This document shows positions 9,067 through 17,398 of a stretch of 64,000 nucleotides of DNA, piece after piece. This DNA comes from Opitutia bacterium. GTDB taxonomy: Bacteria > Verrucomicrobiota > Verrucomicrobiia > Opitutales > Opitutaceae. The position numbers and the translations under genes are program-made. Location: NCBI GenBank assembly GCA_947474365.1, contig CANJIU010000014.1, positions 59,868 to 123,867 on the forward strand, written 5' to 3'. How positions within the stretch are numbered: position 1 is the first letter of the stretch; every line of letters begins with the position of its first letter. Below the pieces are notes generated by a model. That model ran no database searches and was not told the origin of the DNA. It saw nothing but the letters and a program-made list of their open reading frames with translations.

Positions 9067-12030
9067 TCAGTAACTCAGGCTCGTAGTGATCCCGAGTTTG
9101 CGCGGGGCATTGAACAACTGGGCGTAGCGAAACGAGCCGTCGTTGCTGCTGACGAGGTAGATCACGCGGTTCGCATCAAGGACGTTCCACACGTTGATCT
9201 GCACCAATGCCCGCACGCGTCGGGTGAGATTGAAACGGTAGTTGGCATTGAGGTCGTTGAGCAGCCGATCCGGGAAATAATACATCTTCCGTTTCCTGCC
9301 GTCGAGTGAGTCGGTGTACATCCAGCCGCGATGGTTTTCCTGGAAGCTCGTGACGAGGCCGACGCTGAGCCCGCGCAGGCGGCCTTCGGCGAATCGGTAG
9401 GTGTTGATGGCGCTGTACGCGCGCTCGGCGTAGCCGACGGTTTTTTCACCCGCCTTGCGCACAATCAAGCCTCCGGGAGTCGACGAGACAAACCCAAGCT
9501 GGTGGTCGCTCAACGGCAGCCCTGTCACGTTAGTCCCCACGCCCGGGGTTGTTAGTCCGAGAGCCTGCGCGTTGCGGATATGGCCACCGGCGGGATTGAG
9601 ATCGGCGAAGTACGGACTGGTGGGGTCCTTCATCATCGCAATCGAAAGCGGGATTTGATCGGAGGTCGGGTCGCCCGGATTCGAGCGGACTAGGAGCGGC
9701 GTAACCGCGGAGCCGGCCGCCGCCTTGATTCCGACCACAGTCTGGCCGTTGACCGTCGTGGTGTTGAATTGGTCGTTGTAAAACTGCGGCATCGTGACGT
9801 CGCTGCGCTCGCTGCCGTTGGCGGTCGCCAGGCTGAGGCGCATTTCCCAGCGGCTCGTGGGGCGGGCAGTGAGGGACAGGTTGTAGCCGTCGGACGTCTT
9901 GCTGTAGGTGTACGCGCTGCCACCGTGCCGGCCGTTGATGCCCGGCGGATCGATGTCGTCACGGCTGGGAATCGAGGCGGTGAAATTCTGTCCCTCGGCG
10001 ACGTAGTAATTGATGTTTCCAGAAATACGCCGGTTGAAGAGGTCGAGCTTGAAGCCGACCTCCTTGTTCACGCCCTTGCCGGGAGGCAGCGGCTGGTTGT
10101 AGACGTCCAGCGTCGTGTCGAAGTTAATCTTGCCGTTGGACGAGACGTTTCCCGAGATGCGCAGATCCTTGATCGGGGTGTCGGCGACAAAACCGGTCGT
10201 CAGGCTGTCGTAGGAAATCGGGCCGCGTTTGAGCCCGATGTGATTGCGATAACCGGTGGCCTCTTCCCGTCGCAGGCCGACCATCGTGTCGATTCGGCCG
10301 CGCCACCATTCACTGAACAGGCTGAACCCCGAACTGGTTTCGCGCGTGTCGTCCGCCGTGAACCCGGTGATCGTGCTCTGGCCGGTCGCGGCATTGATGG
10401 GACCCGAAAGCCCCATGGGATTGCTGGCCGTTGGCGCCACGGCGTGGGGATAGACCTGCGGAGCATATTTGTAGATCTTGCCGTTGGGATGGTTGATGGT
10501 GTCGGTCCGCCAATCGACCCCACCCAAAATGGTCTCAGGGAAGAGCGGAACCCAGGCCGTGGGCATCGCCGTGCGTCCTGAATCGGTGTTGTTGATGAGG
10601 GCCTGATTTTGAAGGATTTTTCCACTGCTGTCGGCCTCGTAGAATTTCCATGGCTCTTGGTTCACCCAAGACCACATGTCCTGACGGAAGACATTTGCCT
10701 GATGCCGGCCAAGCCATTTGCCGAAGTCACGTTGGTACGCGAGCGAGGCACGGTAGCCGCGGGCTCCCGTGTAAAAGGGAGTCGCGGTCATCGACGTGTT
10801 CATCGCCCACTGGGTGCCGACCGCGCCCGTCACCGGATCGCGATAGAGGTTGCTGGCGAGACCAGGCGCCACCGCCGCATTGCTGCTGCTGCGGAGCGGA
10901 TCATTGATGCGCGCGTCGTGTCCATAGCGCACCTGGAGGGCAAGGCCCTCGGCGAGACTCGCCTCGGCCACGACTGACTTGATGAAATTGAAGTAGGTGT
11001 CGCGGTTATACGGCCCGGTGGCCGAATCGAGTTTCCGGTAGTCGAAAACATTTCCGAGCAGCGCCTGGGTTTCCGGGAAAGCGAGCAGGTAGCGGATGCT
11101 CTTTCCATTCACCTGGTTGTTCGTGGCGGTTGTGTTGGGAATCGGGTAACCGAGCGGATCGACCCGCGGCAGGAGCAGCGTCGTGGGTGCGGTGATCGTC
11201 ACCGCTTGGGCAAAGACGGTGTCGCGGTTGTAGTAGCGGTACTCGCCACGAATCTGCAGCCGCCGCCAGGGCTGAAACGTGGCGGCAATTTGGTAACCCT
11301 CGGCATGGCGCCGGAGGCCGGGCCGGAAGTAACGGGTGTCGTCCCGAACCTTGTTCAGGCGAAAGGCAAAAACTTTCTCGCCCGCCTGTGCATCAAACGT
11401 GTAGCGCCGGGTGCCTTCCGAATCGCCAGAGGCCGAAACTGTCGCGGTCGGACGCCGGTTGATGTAGGCACGTTTGGAGGTGCTGGTGATCACGCCACCG
11501 GCATCGCCAGAACCAAACAGCAGGGAATTGGAGCCGCCGATCGCCTCGACGCGCTCGATGTCAAACGAGTCGAGCAGCGTGGTGTCGGAGCGGAGAAATC
11601 CATCGCGGCGCGGGTTGTTGATCTGGAGACCGCGCATCGACATGCTCTTCGGATCCTGGCGGTCGCCCTCGACCATGCCGCGAACATCCTCATTGGCATT
11701 GATCACCGCCGGGCCGAGGCCGCCCAGTTTCCACAGCATGTCGGTCATGTCGACGACACCGAGTTCCTCCATCATCTGGCGGTTGAAGACCTTGGCATCG
11801 AGCGGAGTCTTGTTGAGCGCCGTATTGGTGCCCGTGACCGAGTTCGTGTTGGTCGCGTCATAGGTGTCGTTCGCGTCGGCCTTCACCTCGAACGGCGTGA
11901 GCGTGATCGTGTCGTTGGCCGGCTTTGCCGCCGGGGACGAGGAGATAGACTGCGCGCGGAGCGCCCCGGCAGGGAAGAAGGAAAGGCCGATGGCGAGAAT
12001 CGCCGATACAGGGAACGGAAGACGGGGCAT
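9067..12030 (-). CDS. TonB-dependent outer-membrane receptor
   Basis: A 987-residue protein from the ATG at 12028-12030. It has a signal peptide (MPRLPFPVSAILAIGLSFFP...ALRA), then the lineage segment ITLTPFEVKAD, a plug domain (residues about 60-190, including VEAIGGSNSLLFGSGDAGGV), and a long beta-barrel to a C-terminal aromatic residue (SLSY). It is about 100 residues shorter than the two receptors at 17-26 kb and belongs to a different subgroup. These receptors import large ligands such as oligosaccharides or siderophores using TonB energy; the ligand is unknown. It is divergent from the FAH-family/sulfatase genes, and a perfect palindrome lies 107 bases upstream. Confidence 0.93.
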   Translation of the reverse strand: MPRLPFPVSAILAIGLSFFPAGALRAQSISSSPAAKPANDTITLTPFEVKADANDTYDATNTNSVTGTNTALNKTPLDAKVFNRQMMEELGVVDMTDMLWKLGGLGPAVINANEDVRGMVEGDRQDPKSMSMRGLQINNPRRDGFLRSDTTLLDSFDIERVEAIGGSNSLLFGSGDAGGVITSTSKRAYINRRPTATVSASGDSEGTRRYTFDAQAGEKVFAFRLNKVRDDTRYFRPGLRRHAEGYQIAATFQPWRRLQIRGEYRYYNRDTVFAQAVTITAPTTLLLPRVDPLGYPIPNTTATNNQVNGKSIRYLLAFPETQALLGNVFDYRKLDSATGPYNRDTYFNFIKSVVAEASLAEGLALQVRYGHDARINDPLRSSSNAAVAPGLASNLYRDPVTGAVGTQWAMNTSMTATPFYTGARGYRASLAYQRDFGKWLGRHQANVFRQDMWSWVNQEPWKFYEADSSGKILQNQALINNTDSGRTAMPTAWVPLFPETILGGVDWRTDTINHPNGKIYKYAPQVYPHAVAPTASNPMGLSGPINAATGQSTITGFTADDTRETSSGFSLFSEWWRGRIDTMVGLRREEATGYRNHIGLKRGPISYDSLTTGFVADTPIKDLRISGNVSSNGKINFDTTLDVYNQPLPPGKGVNKEVGFKLDLFNRRISGNINYYVAEGQNFTASIPSRDDIDPPGINGRHGGSAYTYSKTSDGYNLSLTARPTSRWEMRLSLATANGSERSDVTMPQFYNDQFNTTTVNGQTVVGIKAAAGSAVTPLLVRSNPGDPTSDQIPLSIAMMKDPTSPYFADLNPAGGHIRNAQALGLTTPGVGTNVTGLPLSDHQLGFVSSTPGGLIVRKAGEKTVGYAERAYSAINTYRFAEGRLRGLSVGLVTSFQENHRGWMYTDSLDGRKRKMYYFPDRLLNDLNANYRFNLTRRVRALVQINVWNVLDANRVIYLVSSNDGSFRYAQLFNAPRKLGITTSLSY

Positions 12031-12136
12031 GGTGTGGGAGGTAGAGGAGTGGGGAGAAAGGTTGCTCCGGGGTCAGCACGGGCAACTGGAAACACAGCTT
12101 GATGTCTCATTCGGAGCCGCTGCAAAGGGAAATCTT

Positions 12137-12150
12137 GTGAACGCGTTCAC
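12137..12150. promoter_or_regulatory. Perfect 14-bp palindrome, LacI-family-like operator candidate
   Basis: GTGAACGCGTTCAC is a perfect palindrome with a CG centre, the usual form of LacI/GalR-type operators. It lies in the 232-base divergent region between the TonB receptor at 9067-12030 and the FAH-family gene at 12263. No regulator gene is adjacent, so the cognate protein would act in trans. Confidence 0.5.
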
Positions 12151-12262
12151 CCGCGCGCCCACCGGTGGAGGCTGACCGCGCACACGACAGAACTTCACGC
12201 CTAGCCGCATCGCCCTTGCCCAACGGAGGGTACATCCACCAATGTGCTCCCACCTTCCCCTC

Positions 12263-13117
12263 ATGAAACTCCTCCGCTTCGGTCCGTCCGGCCACGAAAA
12301 AACCGGTGTCATCCTTCCCGATGGCCGCCGCCTCGACACCTCCGCCGCATTTGCGGACTTCAACGAGGCTTTCTTCGCCACCGAAGGACTCTCCCGCCTC
12401 AGCGCCTGGGTCTCCGCCAACGCAGGCAACGCTCCGCTCATTCCCGCCGACGCGCGCCTCGGTTCTCCGATCGCCCGTCCGAGCAAGATCATCTGCATCG
12501 GCCTCAACTACCGCGATCATGCCGCCGAGTCCGGCATGACACCTCCGGCCGAACCGGTGGTCTTCTTCAAGTCGACCACCGCACTTTGCGGTCCCAACGA
12601 TGACCTCGTGATCCCTCGCAACTCTCTCAAGACCGACTGGGAAGTCGAACTGGCGGTCGTGATTGGCCGCACCACGCGGTACGTCACGGAATCCGCCGCC
12701 TGCTCCTGCATCGCCGGTTACGTCCTGCACAACGACTACAGCGAACGCGCCTGGCAGCTCGAGCGCGGCGGCCAGTGGGTGAAGGGAAAGAGCTGTGACA
12801 CCTTTGCCCCGCTCGGTCCGTGGCTTTCCACGCCGGACGAGATCGCCGATCCGAACAATCTCCGGCTCTGGTTGACGGTGAACGGACGCAAATTCCAGGA
12901 CGGCAACACCCGCAACCTTATCTTCAACGTGCCGTTTGTGATCAGCTACCTCAGCCAGTTCATGACGCTCCTCCCGGGCGACGTGATTTCGACCGGAACA
13001 CCCGCAGGAGTCGGACTCGGACAGAAGCCGCCGCTGTATCTGAAGCCCGGTGACGAGATCGAACTCGGGATCGACGGCCTCGGGGCGCAGCGCCAAGTCG
13101 CCCGGGCGTCGAATTGA
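12263..13117 (+). CDS. Fumarylacetoacetate hydrolase (FAH) family protein
   Basis: A 284-residue protein from the ATG at 12263 (MKLLRFGPSGHEKTGVILPD); an upstream in-frame start gives seven unsupported residues. The C-terminal FAH fold is clear: IICIGLNYRDHAAESG, then FFKSTTALCGPND, the metal-binding DWEVELAVVIGR (acidic D/E pair), and PGDVISTGTPAGVGLGQKPP. Family members hydrolyse or decarboxylate 2-keto or 2,4-diketo acids in aromatic or deoxy-sugar acid breakdown. The short N-terminal domain is like those of enzymes acting on 2,4-diketo-3-deoxy sugar acids (L-fuconate or L-rhamnonate routes). With a sulfatase 131 bases downstream this would fit sulfated deoxy-sugar use, but that is inference. 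Confidence 0.88.
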   Translation: MKLLRFGPSGHEKTGVILPDGRRLDTSAAFADFNEAFFATEGLSRLSAWVSANAGNAPLIPADARLGSPIARPSKIICIGLNYRDHAAESGMTPPAEPVVFFKSTTALCGPNDDLVIPRNSLKTDWEVELAVVIGRTTRYVTESAACSCIAGYVLHNDYSERAWQLERGGQWVKGKSCDTFAPLGPWLSTPDEIADPNNLRLWLTVNGRKFQDGNTRNLIFNVPFVISYLSQFMTLLPGDVISTGTPAGVGLGQKPPLYLKPGDEIELGIDGLGAQRQVARASN

Positions 13118-13248
13118 AACGCGGTGATGCGCGGACGCGGAACGGACCGCCACTTCGAACGCCGGCGAGACATCGCCCGGGAAGACCCGGCGATGCTCCC
13201 CCACGCGCGCCAAGACATCACATTCGCCCTTCTCGTTACCCTCCTGCC

Positions 13249-14706
13249 ATGAAGCTACTCCGCTTTCCCCTCGCACTCGCCGCCCTCCTTCTCCTCGGCT
13301 TGACGCCGCTCCGCACCGAAGCGGCGTCGCCGCGCGCCCCCAACATCATCTTCTTCCTCATCGACGACTGGGGATGGACCGATGCCGGCTGTTTCGGCAG
13401 CAAGGTCTATGAGACACCGCACGTCGATCGCCTCGCCGCTCAGGGCATGAAGTTCACCCAGGCCTACTCCGCCTGCACCGTGTGCTCCCCCACCCGCTCG
13501 GCGATCATGACCGGAAAATATCCGGCGCGCACGCACATCACCGACTACATTCCCGGTCACTACCGGCCCGCGGCCAAGCTCAAGATTCCCGACTGGACGA
13601 TGCACCTTGCGCTTGAGGAGAAAACCATCGCGGAGGAACTAAAGGGGCGCGGTTATACCACAGGCATTTTCGGCAAATGGCACCTCGGCAACGAGCAGTT
13701 CTTTCCCGAGCACCAGGGCTTCGACGTCAATGTCGGCGGCTGCGAGATGGGCGCACCACGCAATTATTTTCCACCCTACGGCATCACGAACCTCAAGGAC
13801 GAGGTGCCAGGTGAATTCCTGAGCGACCGCCTCACCCGCGACGCAGTGAAATTCATCGAGGCCAACCGGGACCGCCCGTTTTTTCTCTATTTTCCACACT
13901 ACGCGGTGCACACACCGCTCGCCGGCAAGCCTGCGGTCATTGAAAAATATCGCCGGAAAATCGAAGCGGGAAAATACAACCAGACCACCCCCGTCTACGC
14001 CGCGTTGGTTGAAAGCATGGACGACAGTGTCGGCGCGGTGATGAAGAAACTCGCCGACCTCAAACTCGACGGAAACACGGTCATCATCCTCACCGGCGAC
14101 AACGGCGGTCTGATCGGGACGTTGGGCGCCCAGGGCTGGAAGCCAGGACCCACGCGCAACGACCCGTTGCGACTCGGCAAGGGCTCTGCCTACGAGGGCG
14201 GCGTCCGCGTGCCGCTGATCGTAAAATGGCCGGGCGTCACCAAGGCGGGAAGCGTCAACCCGACTCCAGTGATCAGCGTGGATTATTTTCCGACCATGCT
14301 CGAAATCGCCACCGGCGCTCCCGCCAAGGGAGTCGACGGCGAGTCAATCACGCCCCTGCTCAAAGGCGGCGAACGGCTCAAGCGCGACACGATTTACTGG
14401 CACTACCCGCACTATCACCCGGGCAGCGCGACGCCCTACAGCGCAATTCGCGAGGGCGACTGGAAGCTCATTCACTTCTACGAGGACGACCACGTGGAAC
14501 TCTACAACCTGAAGGATGACCTCGGCGAAAAGAGCGATCTCGCGGCAGCCAACGCCCAAAAGGCCGGGGATTTGCGCGCAAAGCTCAACGCCTGGCGCGC
14601 CGAAACCGGCGCCCAAGCCCCCACCCCGAATCCAGCGTACGATCCCGCCAAAGCGTGGGACAACGAGCGGCCCGCGGGAAAAAACGGCAAGGGAAAGAAG
14701 AGTTGA
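13249..14706 (+). CDS. Type I (formylglycine) sulfatase, secreted
   Basis: A 485-residue protein from the ATG at 13249, chosen because it opens a signal peptide (MKLLRFPLALAALLLLGLTP...EAA). The metal-binding NIIFFLIDDWGWTDAG (Asp39-Asp40) and the sulfatase signature C79-S-P-T-R83 are intact; Cys79 would be converted to formylglycine. Further landmarks are FGKWHLG, HTPLAGKP and the second metal site ILTGDNGG. No formylglycine-generating enzyme is in this window. The family releases sulfate from sulfated glycans in the periplasm or outside. It follows the FAH-family gene on the same strand and converges with a PhoD phosphatase gene 26 bases away. Confidence 0.93.
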   Translation: MKLLRFPLALAALLLLGLTPLRTEAASPRAPNIIFFLIDDWGWTDAGCFGSKVYETPHVDRLAAQGMKFTQAYSACTVCSPTRSAIMTGKYPARTHITDYIPGHYRPAAKLKIPDWTMHLALEEKTIAEELKGRGYTTGIFGKWHLGNEQFFPEHQGFDVNVGGCEMGAPRNYFPPYGITNLKDEVPGEFLSDRLTRDAVKFIEANRDRPFFLYFPHYAVHTPLAGKPAVIEKYRRKIEAGKYNQTTPVYAALVESMDDSVGAVMKKLADLKLDGNTVIILTGDNGGLIGTLGAQGWKPGPTRNDPLRLGKGSAYEGGVRVPLIVKWPGVTKAGSVNPTPVISVDYFPTMLEIATGAPAKGVDGESITPLLKGGERLKRDTIYWHYPHYHPGSATPYSAIREGDWKLIHFYEDDHVELYNLKDDLGEKSDLAAANAQKAGDLRAKLNAWRAETGAQAPTPNPAYDPAKAWDNERPAGKNGKGKKS

Positions 14707-14710
14707 TCCC

Positions 14711-14728
14711 AGGCGGCATCGACCGCCT
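14711..14728. terminator. Short hairpin between convergent genes
   Basis: AGGCGG and CCGCCT pair around a six-base loop in the 26-base gap between the convergent sulfatase and PhoD genes. There is no strong T-run on either side, so it is a weak candidate for a bidirectional 3'-end structure. Confidence 0.3.
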
Positions 14729-14732
14729 CCCC

Positions 14733-16220
14733 TCATTTTACCGCAGGCTTCTCGGTTTCGAACACCACCGCCCCGTTCACGTCGTGCAGGCGGAGCGTCA
14801 GCGAAGGGCCGGCATCCGCCAACTTCACCTCTCCGGAGAGGAATCCACCGTGCTTCGTGCGCAAAAAGCGGTGTTCCGGCCGCGGCTGATCCTCGTTCCA
14901 CCCTCCGGCATGCGCGTCACTCGCCGCCCCGACGCTCCACTCTTCAATTCCCGTGGCCTTGTCGCGTGAAACGTACTGCCAGTGCCGGTCGCCAGTGATG
15001 ACAGTGAGGTTGGCGTGCCGCGCCAGAATCTCCCGAATTCGCGTGCCTTCGACGACGTAGCCCTTGTTGGAATAATTGTCGTCCTTGGCGGGACGATCCG
15101 GCCCCACCACGGGCGTCGGCGTGATCACCACGCGAAACGTCGCGTTGGACTCGGCCAGTGTGCTCGCCAGCCAGGCGATCTGCTTCGGCCCAAGAATCGA
15201 GGGAGTGTGGGTGCGGTCCTCCTCCCGGGAGCTGCGATAGTCCCTCCCCTCCAACAGCCAAACCTCCAGATGCTGTCCCCAGCGCACGGCCCGGAACGGC
15301 GGCTCGGACGGGGCCGTCTGCTCGCGAAATATCTGCAGGCCGTCCTCGAACGTGAGGTCGCCGCTGCGCGCCCCCGGATGAGAATCATCGCTCAGCACAT
15401 CGTGATCGTCCTTCATGAAATAACTCCCGACCTGCCGGTGAAAGTCCCGCAGCGTGGAGAAACTGAACATCCGCGCCCAGTGATAACGCGCGAGGTCGAC
15501 CGTGACGGCGTGCACCGGCCCGTGGTCGTAGTAAACCACGTCACCTGTGTTGACGAAGAAATCGGGGCGCAGCCGCTGCATCGCGGGATAAATCGCGAAG
15601 CCTCCGGGCCGGTCGCGATCCTCGTATTGCTGGCAGGTCATCACGCAAAACTTGATCACCGCGTTCGCCATTGGCAGCGGCGCCGTCACGAAGCCCCCGG
15701 TCACCTCGCTGGTCGTGGCCGCCCCGGCGCGGGCACGAGCCTCCACCACCAGTTCGTAGCGCGTGGCGGATTGCAGCCCGGTGAGGGCGATGACCGAGGT
15801 GAAGTCGCGTTTAGGATCGACGTCCTTCCATGGGGTCTCGACCCAGGCCCGGGTTCCCATGACCCGGAAGCGGGCACGGGTCTGCCCGACGGCACCGACC
15901 GCCGCCCCGCGAATCGAACCCAGATCTGCCCCGGGCGGAAAGGAAATCTCCGGCCGGCCGTTGGGATAGGCGGAGTTGTCACGCAGAGGGATTTCCGCCG
16001 CGGTCCCGCGATCGTAGATGTGCGTGATCGGCAACGGGCGATCATCGGCCGCCCGTTCGGCATCGCGGGTGACGCGGGTCCAGATCGAGACGGACGTCGC
16101 CGTCGGCTCGGTGATCTTGATGCCCGTCGCCTGAAAGGCCGCCGCACCCGCCGCCGGGGCAAACACGGCCGAAACCAGCAACAAGCCGAGAAACGAGAGA
16201 GAAACGCGGAGTCGGGCCAT
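14733..16220 (-). CDS. PhoD-type alkaline phosphatase (metallophosphoesterase)
   Basis: A 495-residue protein from the ATG at 16218-16220. A signal peptide (MARLRVSLSFLGLLLVSAVF...GAA) is followed by an N-terminal fibronectin-like domain (residues 30-180). The catalytic domain carries NTGDVVYYDHG (Asp227), MKDDHDVLSDD (residues 270-279) and VITGDRHWQYVS (residues 408-418), the metal-ligand blocks of the PhoD superfamily. The usual N-terminal Cys in such proteins appears as CVMTCQQYEDRD. The enzyme would release phosphate from phosphodiesters or monoesters in the periplasm. It lies 50 bases downstream of an unknown gene on the same strand. PhoB-type control is common in the family but no Pho box was identified here. 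Confidence 0.88.
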   Translation of the reverse strand: MARLRVSLSFLGLLLVSAVFAPAAGAAAFQATGIKITEPTATSVSIWTRVTRDAERAADDRPLPITHIYDRGTAAEIPLRDNSAYPNGRPEISFPPGADLGSIRGAAVGAVGQTRARFRVMGTRAWVETPWKDVDPKRDFTSVIALTGLQSATRYELVVEARARAGAATTSEVTGGFVTAPLPMANAVIKFCVMTCQQYEDRDRPGGFAIYPAMQRLRPDFFVNTGDVVYYDHGPVHAVTVDLARYHWARMFSFSTLRDFHRQVGSYFMKDDHDVLSDDSHPGARSGDLTFEDGLQIFREQTAPSEPPFRAVRWGQHLEVWLLEGRDYRSSREEDRTHTPSILGPKQIAWLASTLAESNATFRVVITPTPVVGPDRPAKDDNYSNKGYVVEGTRIREILARHANLTVITGDRHWQYVSRDKATGIEEWSVGAASDAHAGGWNEDQPRPEHRFLRTKHGGFLSGEVKLADAGPSLTLRLHDVNGAVVFETEKPAVK

Positions 16221-16270
16221 GTCCCAACGTGACAGCTTCCCGGTGCGGTGAAGAGAAAATTATCGTCCGC

Positions 16271-17254
16271 TTACTCGCCCGCCGCGCGCTCGAACATGTA
16301 GAGCAAATCCATCACCGACAGATCAGTGCGACTTTCAATACCCTGTTTGATGAATCGGAAGGAATACGCGATCGTCGCGTTCATCCAGGGCGACTGCGTG
16401 TCGAAACTGCTGAATTTTTCACCGCGATAGAGGTTCCGGCGGATGGCGTGAATCGCATTCAGGAAATGCGCCCGCGGCACCGGGACCGCGTTACCGTCAA
16501 TCGGCACGAGGATTTCTTCGCCACTCACCATGACATCGAGGAAGACGGCGTAGGGATTCGAGATGGCGACGTTCTTATGCTGGTCGATGGGATTGATGAG
16601 TTGGAAGCGCAACAGGATGTTGCGGATTTCGCTGGCGGCATCCTGCCGGCTCTGCAGGAACGGATCCCGGGATAATTCGCCGAGCACCATCTCGTTTTTC
16701 AAATCGATGTCCTCCGGGAGCAATTGCCGATGCAGCACAACCATATCGACCAAGTGATGATTGAGCAGGGTGAGAAACGCCGAAAAAAACAGTGGCTCAC
16801 ATTGGTGCAGCCGATCCAGGAGCGAACGAACATCCGCCGTCTTGCGAATGATGCCGGCGCAGACTTCCCCGCGCGCATGGAGATCGGCCAGCTCTTGGGC
16901 CACGCGATGCGGCCGCGCCGACTTGACCAAATCCTCAATCAGCGCGCGTTGCGCAGCGGTCACCGGCCGAATCTCACCCACCAGAATCTTGGCGAGCTCC
17001 TCCAGCCACGCGATGGCCAGAGGCCGGTTGGCGGTGTCGACGTAGTACAGCGTCCAATGATCGTCGGCGGACACGCCAGAGTCGTGCACAAAAGTAACGG
17101 TACGCAGGAGCGACTGTGCAATGGCGTTGGCCTCCGCATTGGCCGCTTCGACGGCAAAGACAGTCCAAAGTCCGTGGTCGACCTCGTGTTGTCCGCCGAA
17201 GTCGCGGAGTTGCGGAGCAAGGAATTGCTGCAGTTTCTGATCGTCGTAGTCCAT
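16271..17254 (-). CDS. Hypothetical cytoplasmic protein
   Basis: About 327 residues from the ATG at 17252-17254, which has a GAGAG sequence about ten bases upstream; a GTG at 17290 would add 12 residues. The protein has no signal peptide or membrane segment and is rich in helix-forming residues with many Asp, Glu and His. Characteristic stretches are DYDDQKLQQFLAPQLRDFGG, EPLFFSAFLTLLNHHLVDMV and NAIHAIRRNLYRGEKFSSFD. I do not recognise a family. It lies upstream of the PhoD gene with a 50-base gap, so co-transcription is possible, though the cell compartments differ. Confidence 0.7.
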   Translation of the reverse strand: MDYDDQKLQQFLAPQLRDFGGQHEVDHGLWTVFAVEAANAEANAIAQSLLRTVTFVHDSGVSADDHWTLYYVDTANRPLAIAWLEELAKILVGEIRPVTAAQRALIEDLVKSARPHRVAQELADLHARGEVCAGIIRKTADVRSLLDRLHQCEPLFFSAFLTLLNHHLVDMVVLHRQLLPEDIDLKNEMVLGELSRDPFLQSRQDAASEIRNILLRFQLINPIDQHKNVAISNPYAVFLDVMVSGEEILVPIDGNAVPVPRAHFLNAIHAIRRNLYRGEKFSSFDTQSPWMNATIAYSFRFIKQGIESRTDLSVMDLLYMFERAAGE

Positions 17255-17398
17255 CTGATTTTCTCTCGGAGTCACCGCGACGATGAGCACGCGTAATGGT
17301 CGTGCAACAACAAGACCGGAGTATTTCTACGGCGGTCGAAGGGGGCATAACACTGAGAGGCAAACATCGATTCCGCCTGCCGCGAGACTGGACGAAAC

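Noticed and set aside
12107..13276. Long open frame on the minus strand across the FAH-family gene
   Set aside because: It is antisense to a clear FAH-family protein and has an unnatural composition; a shadow of high-GC coding.
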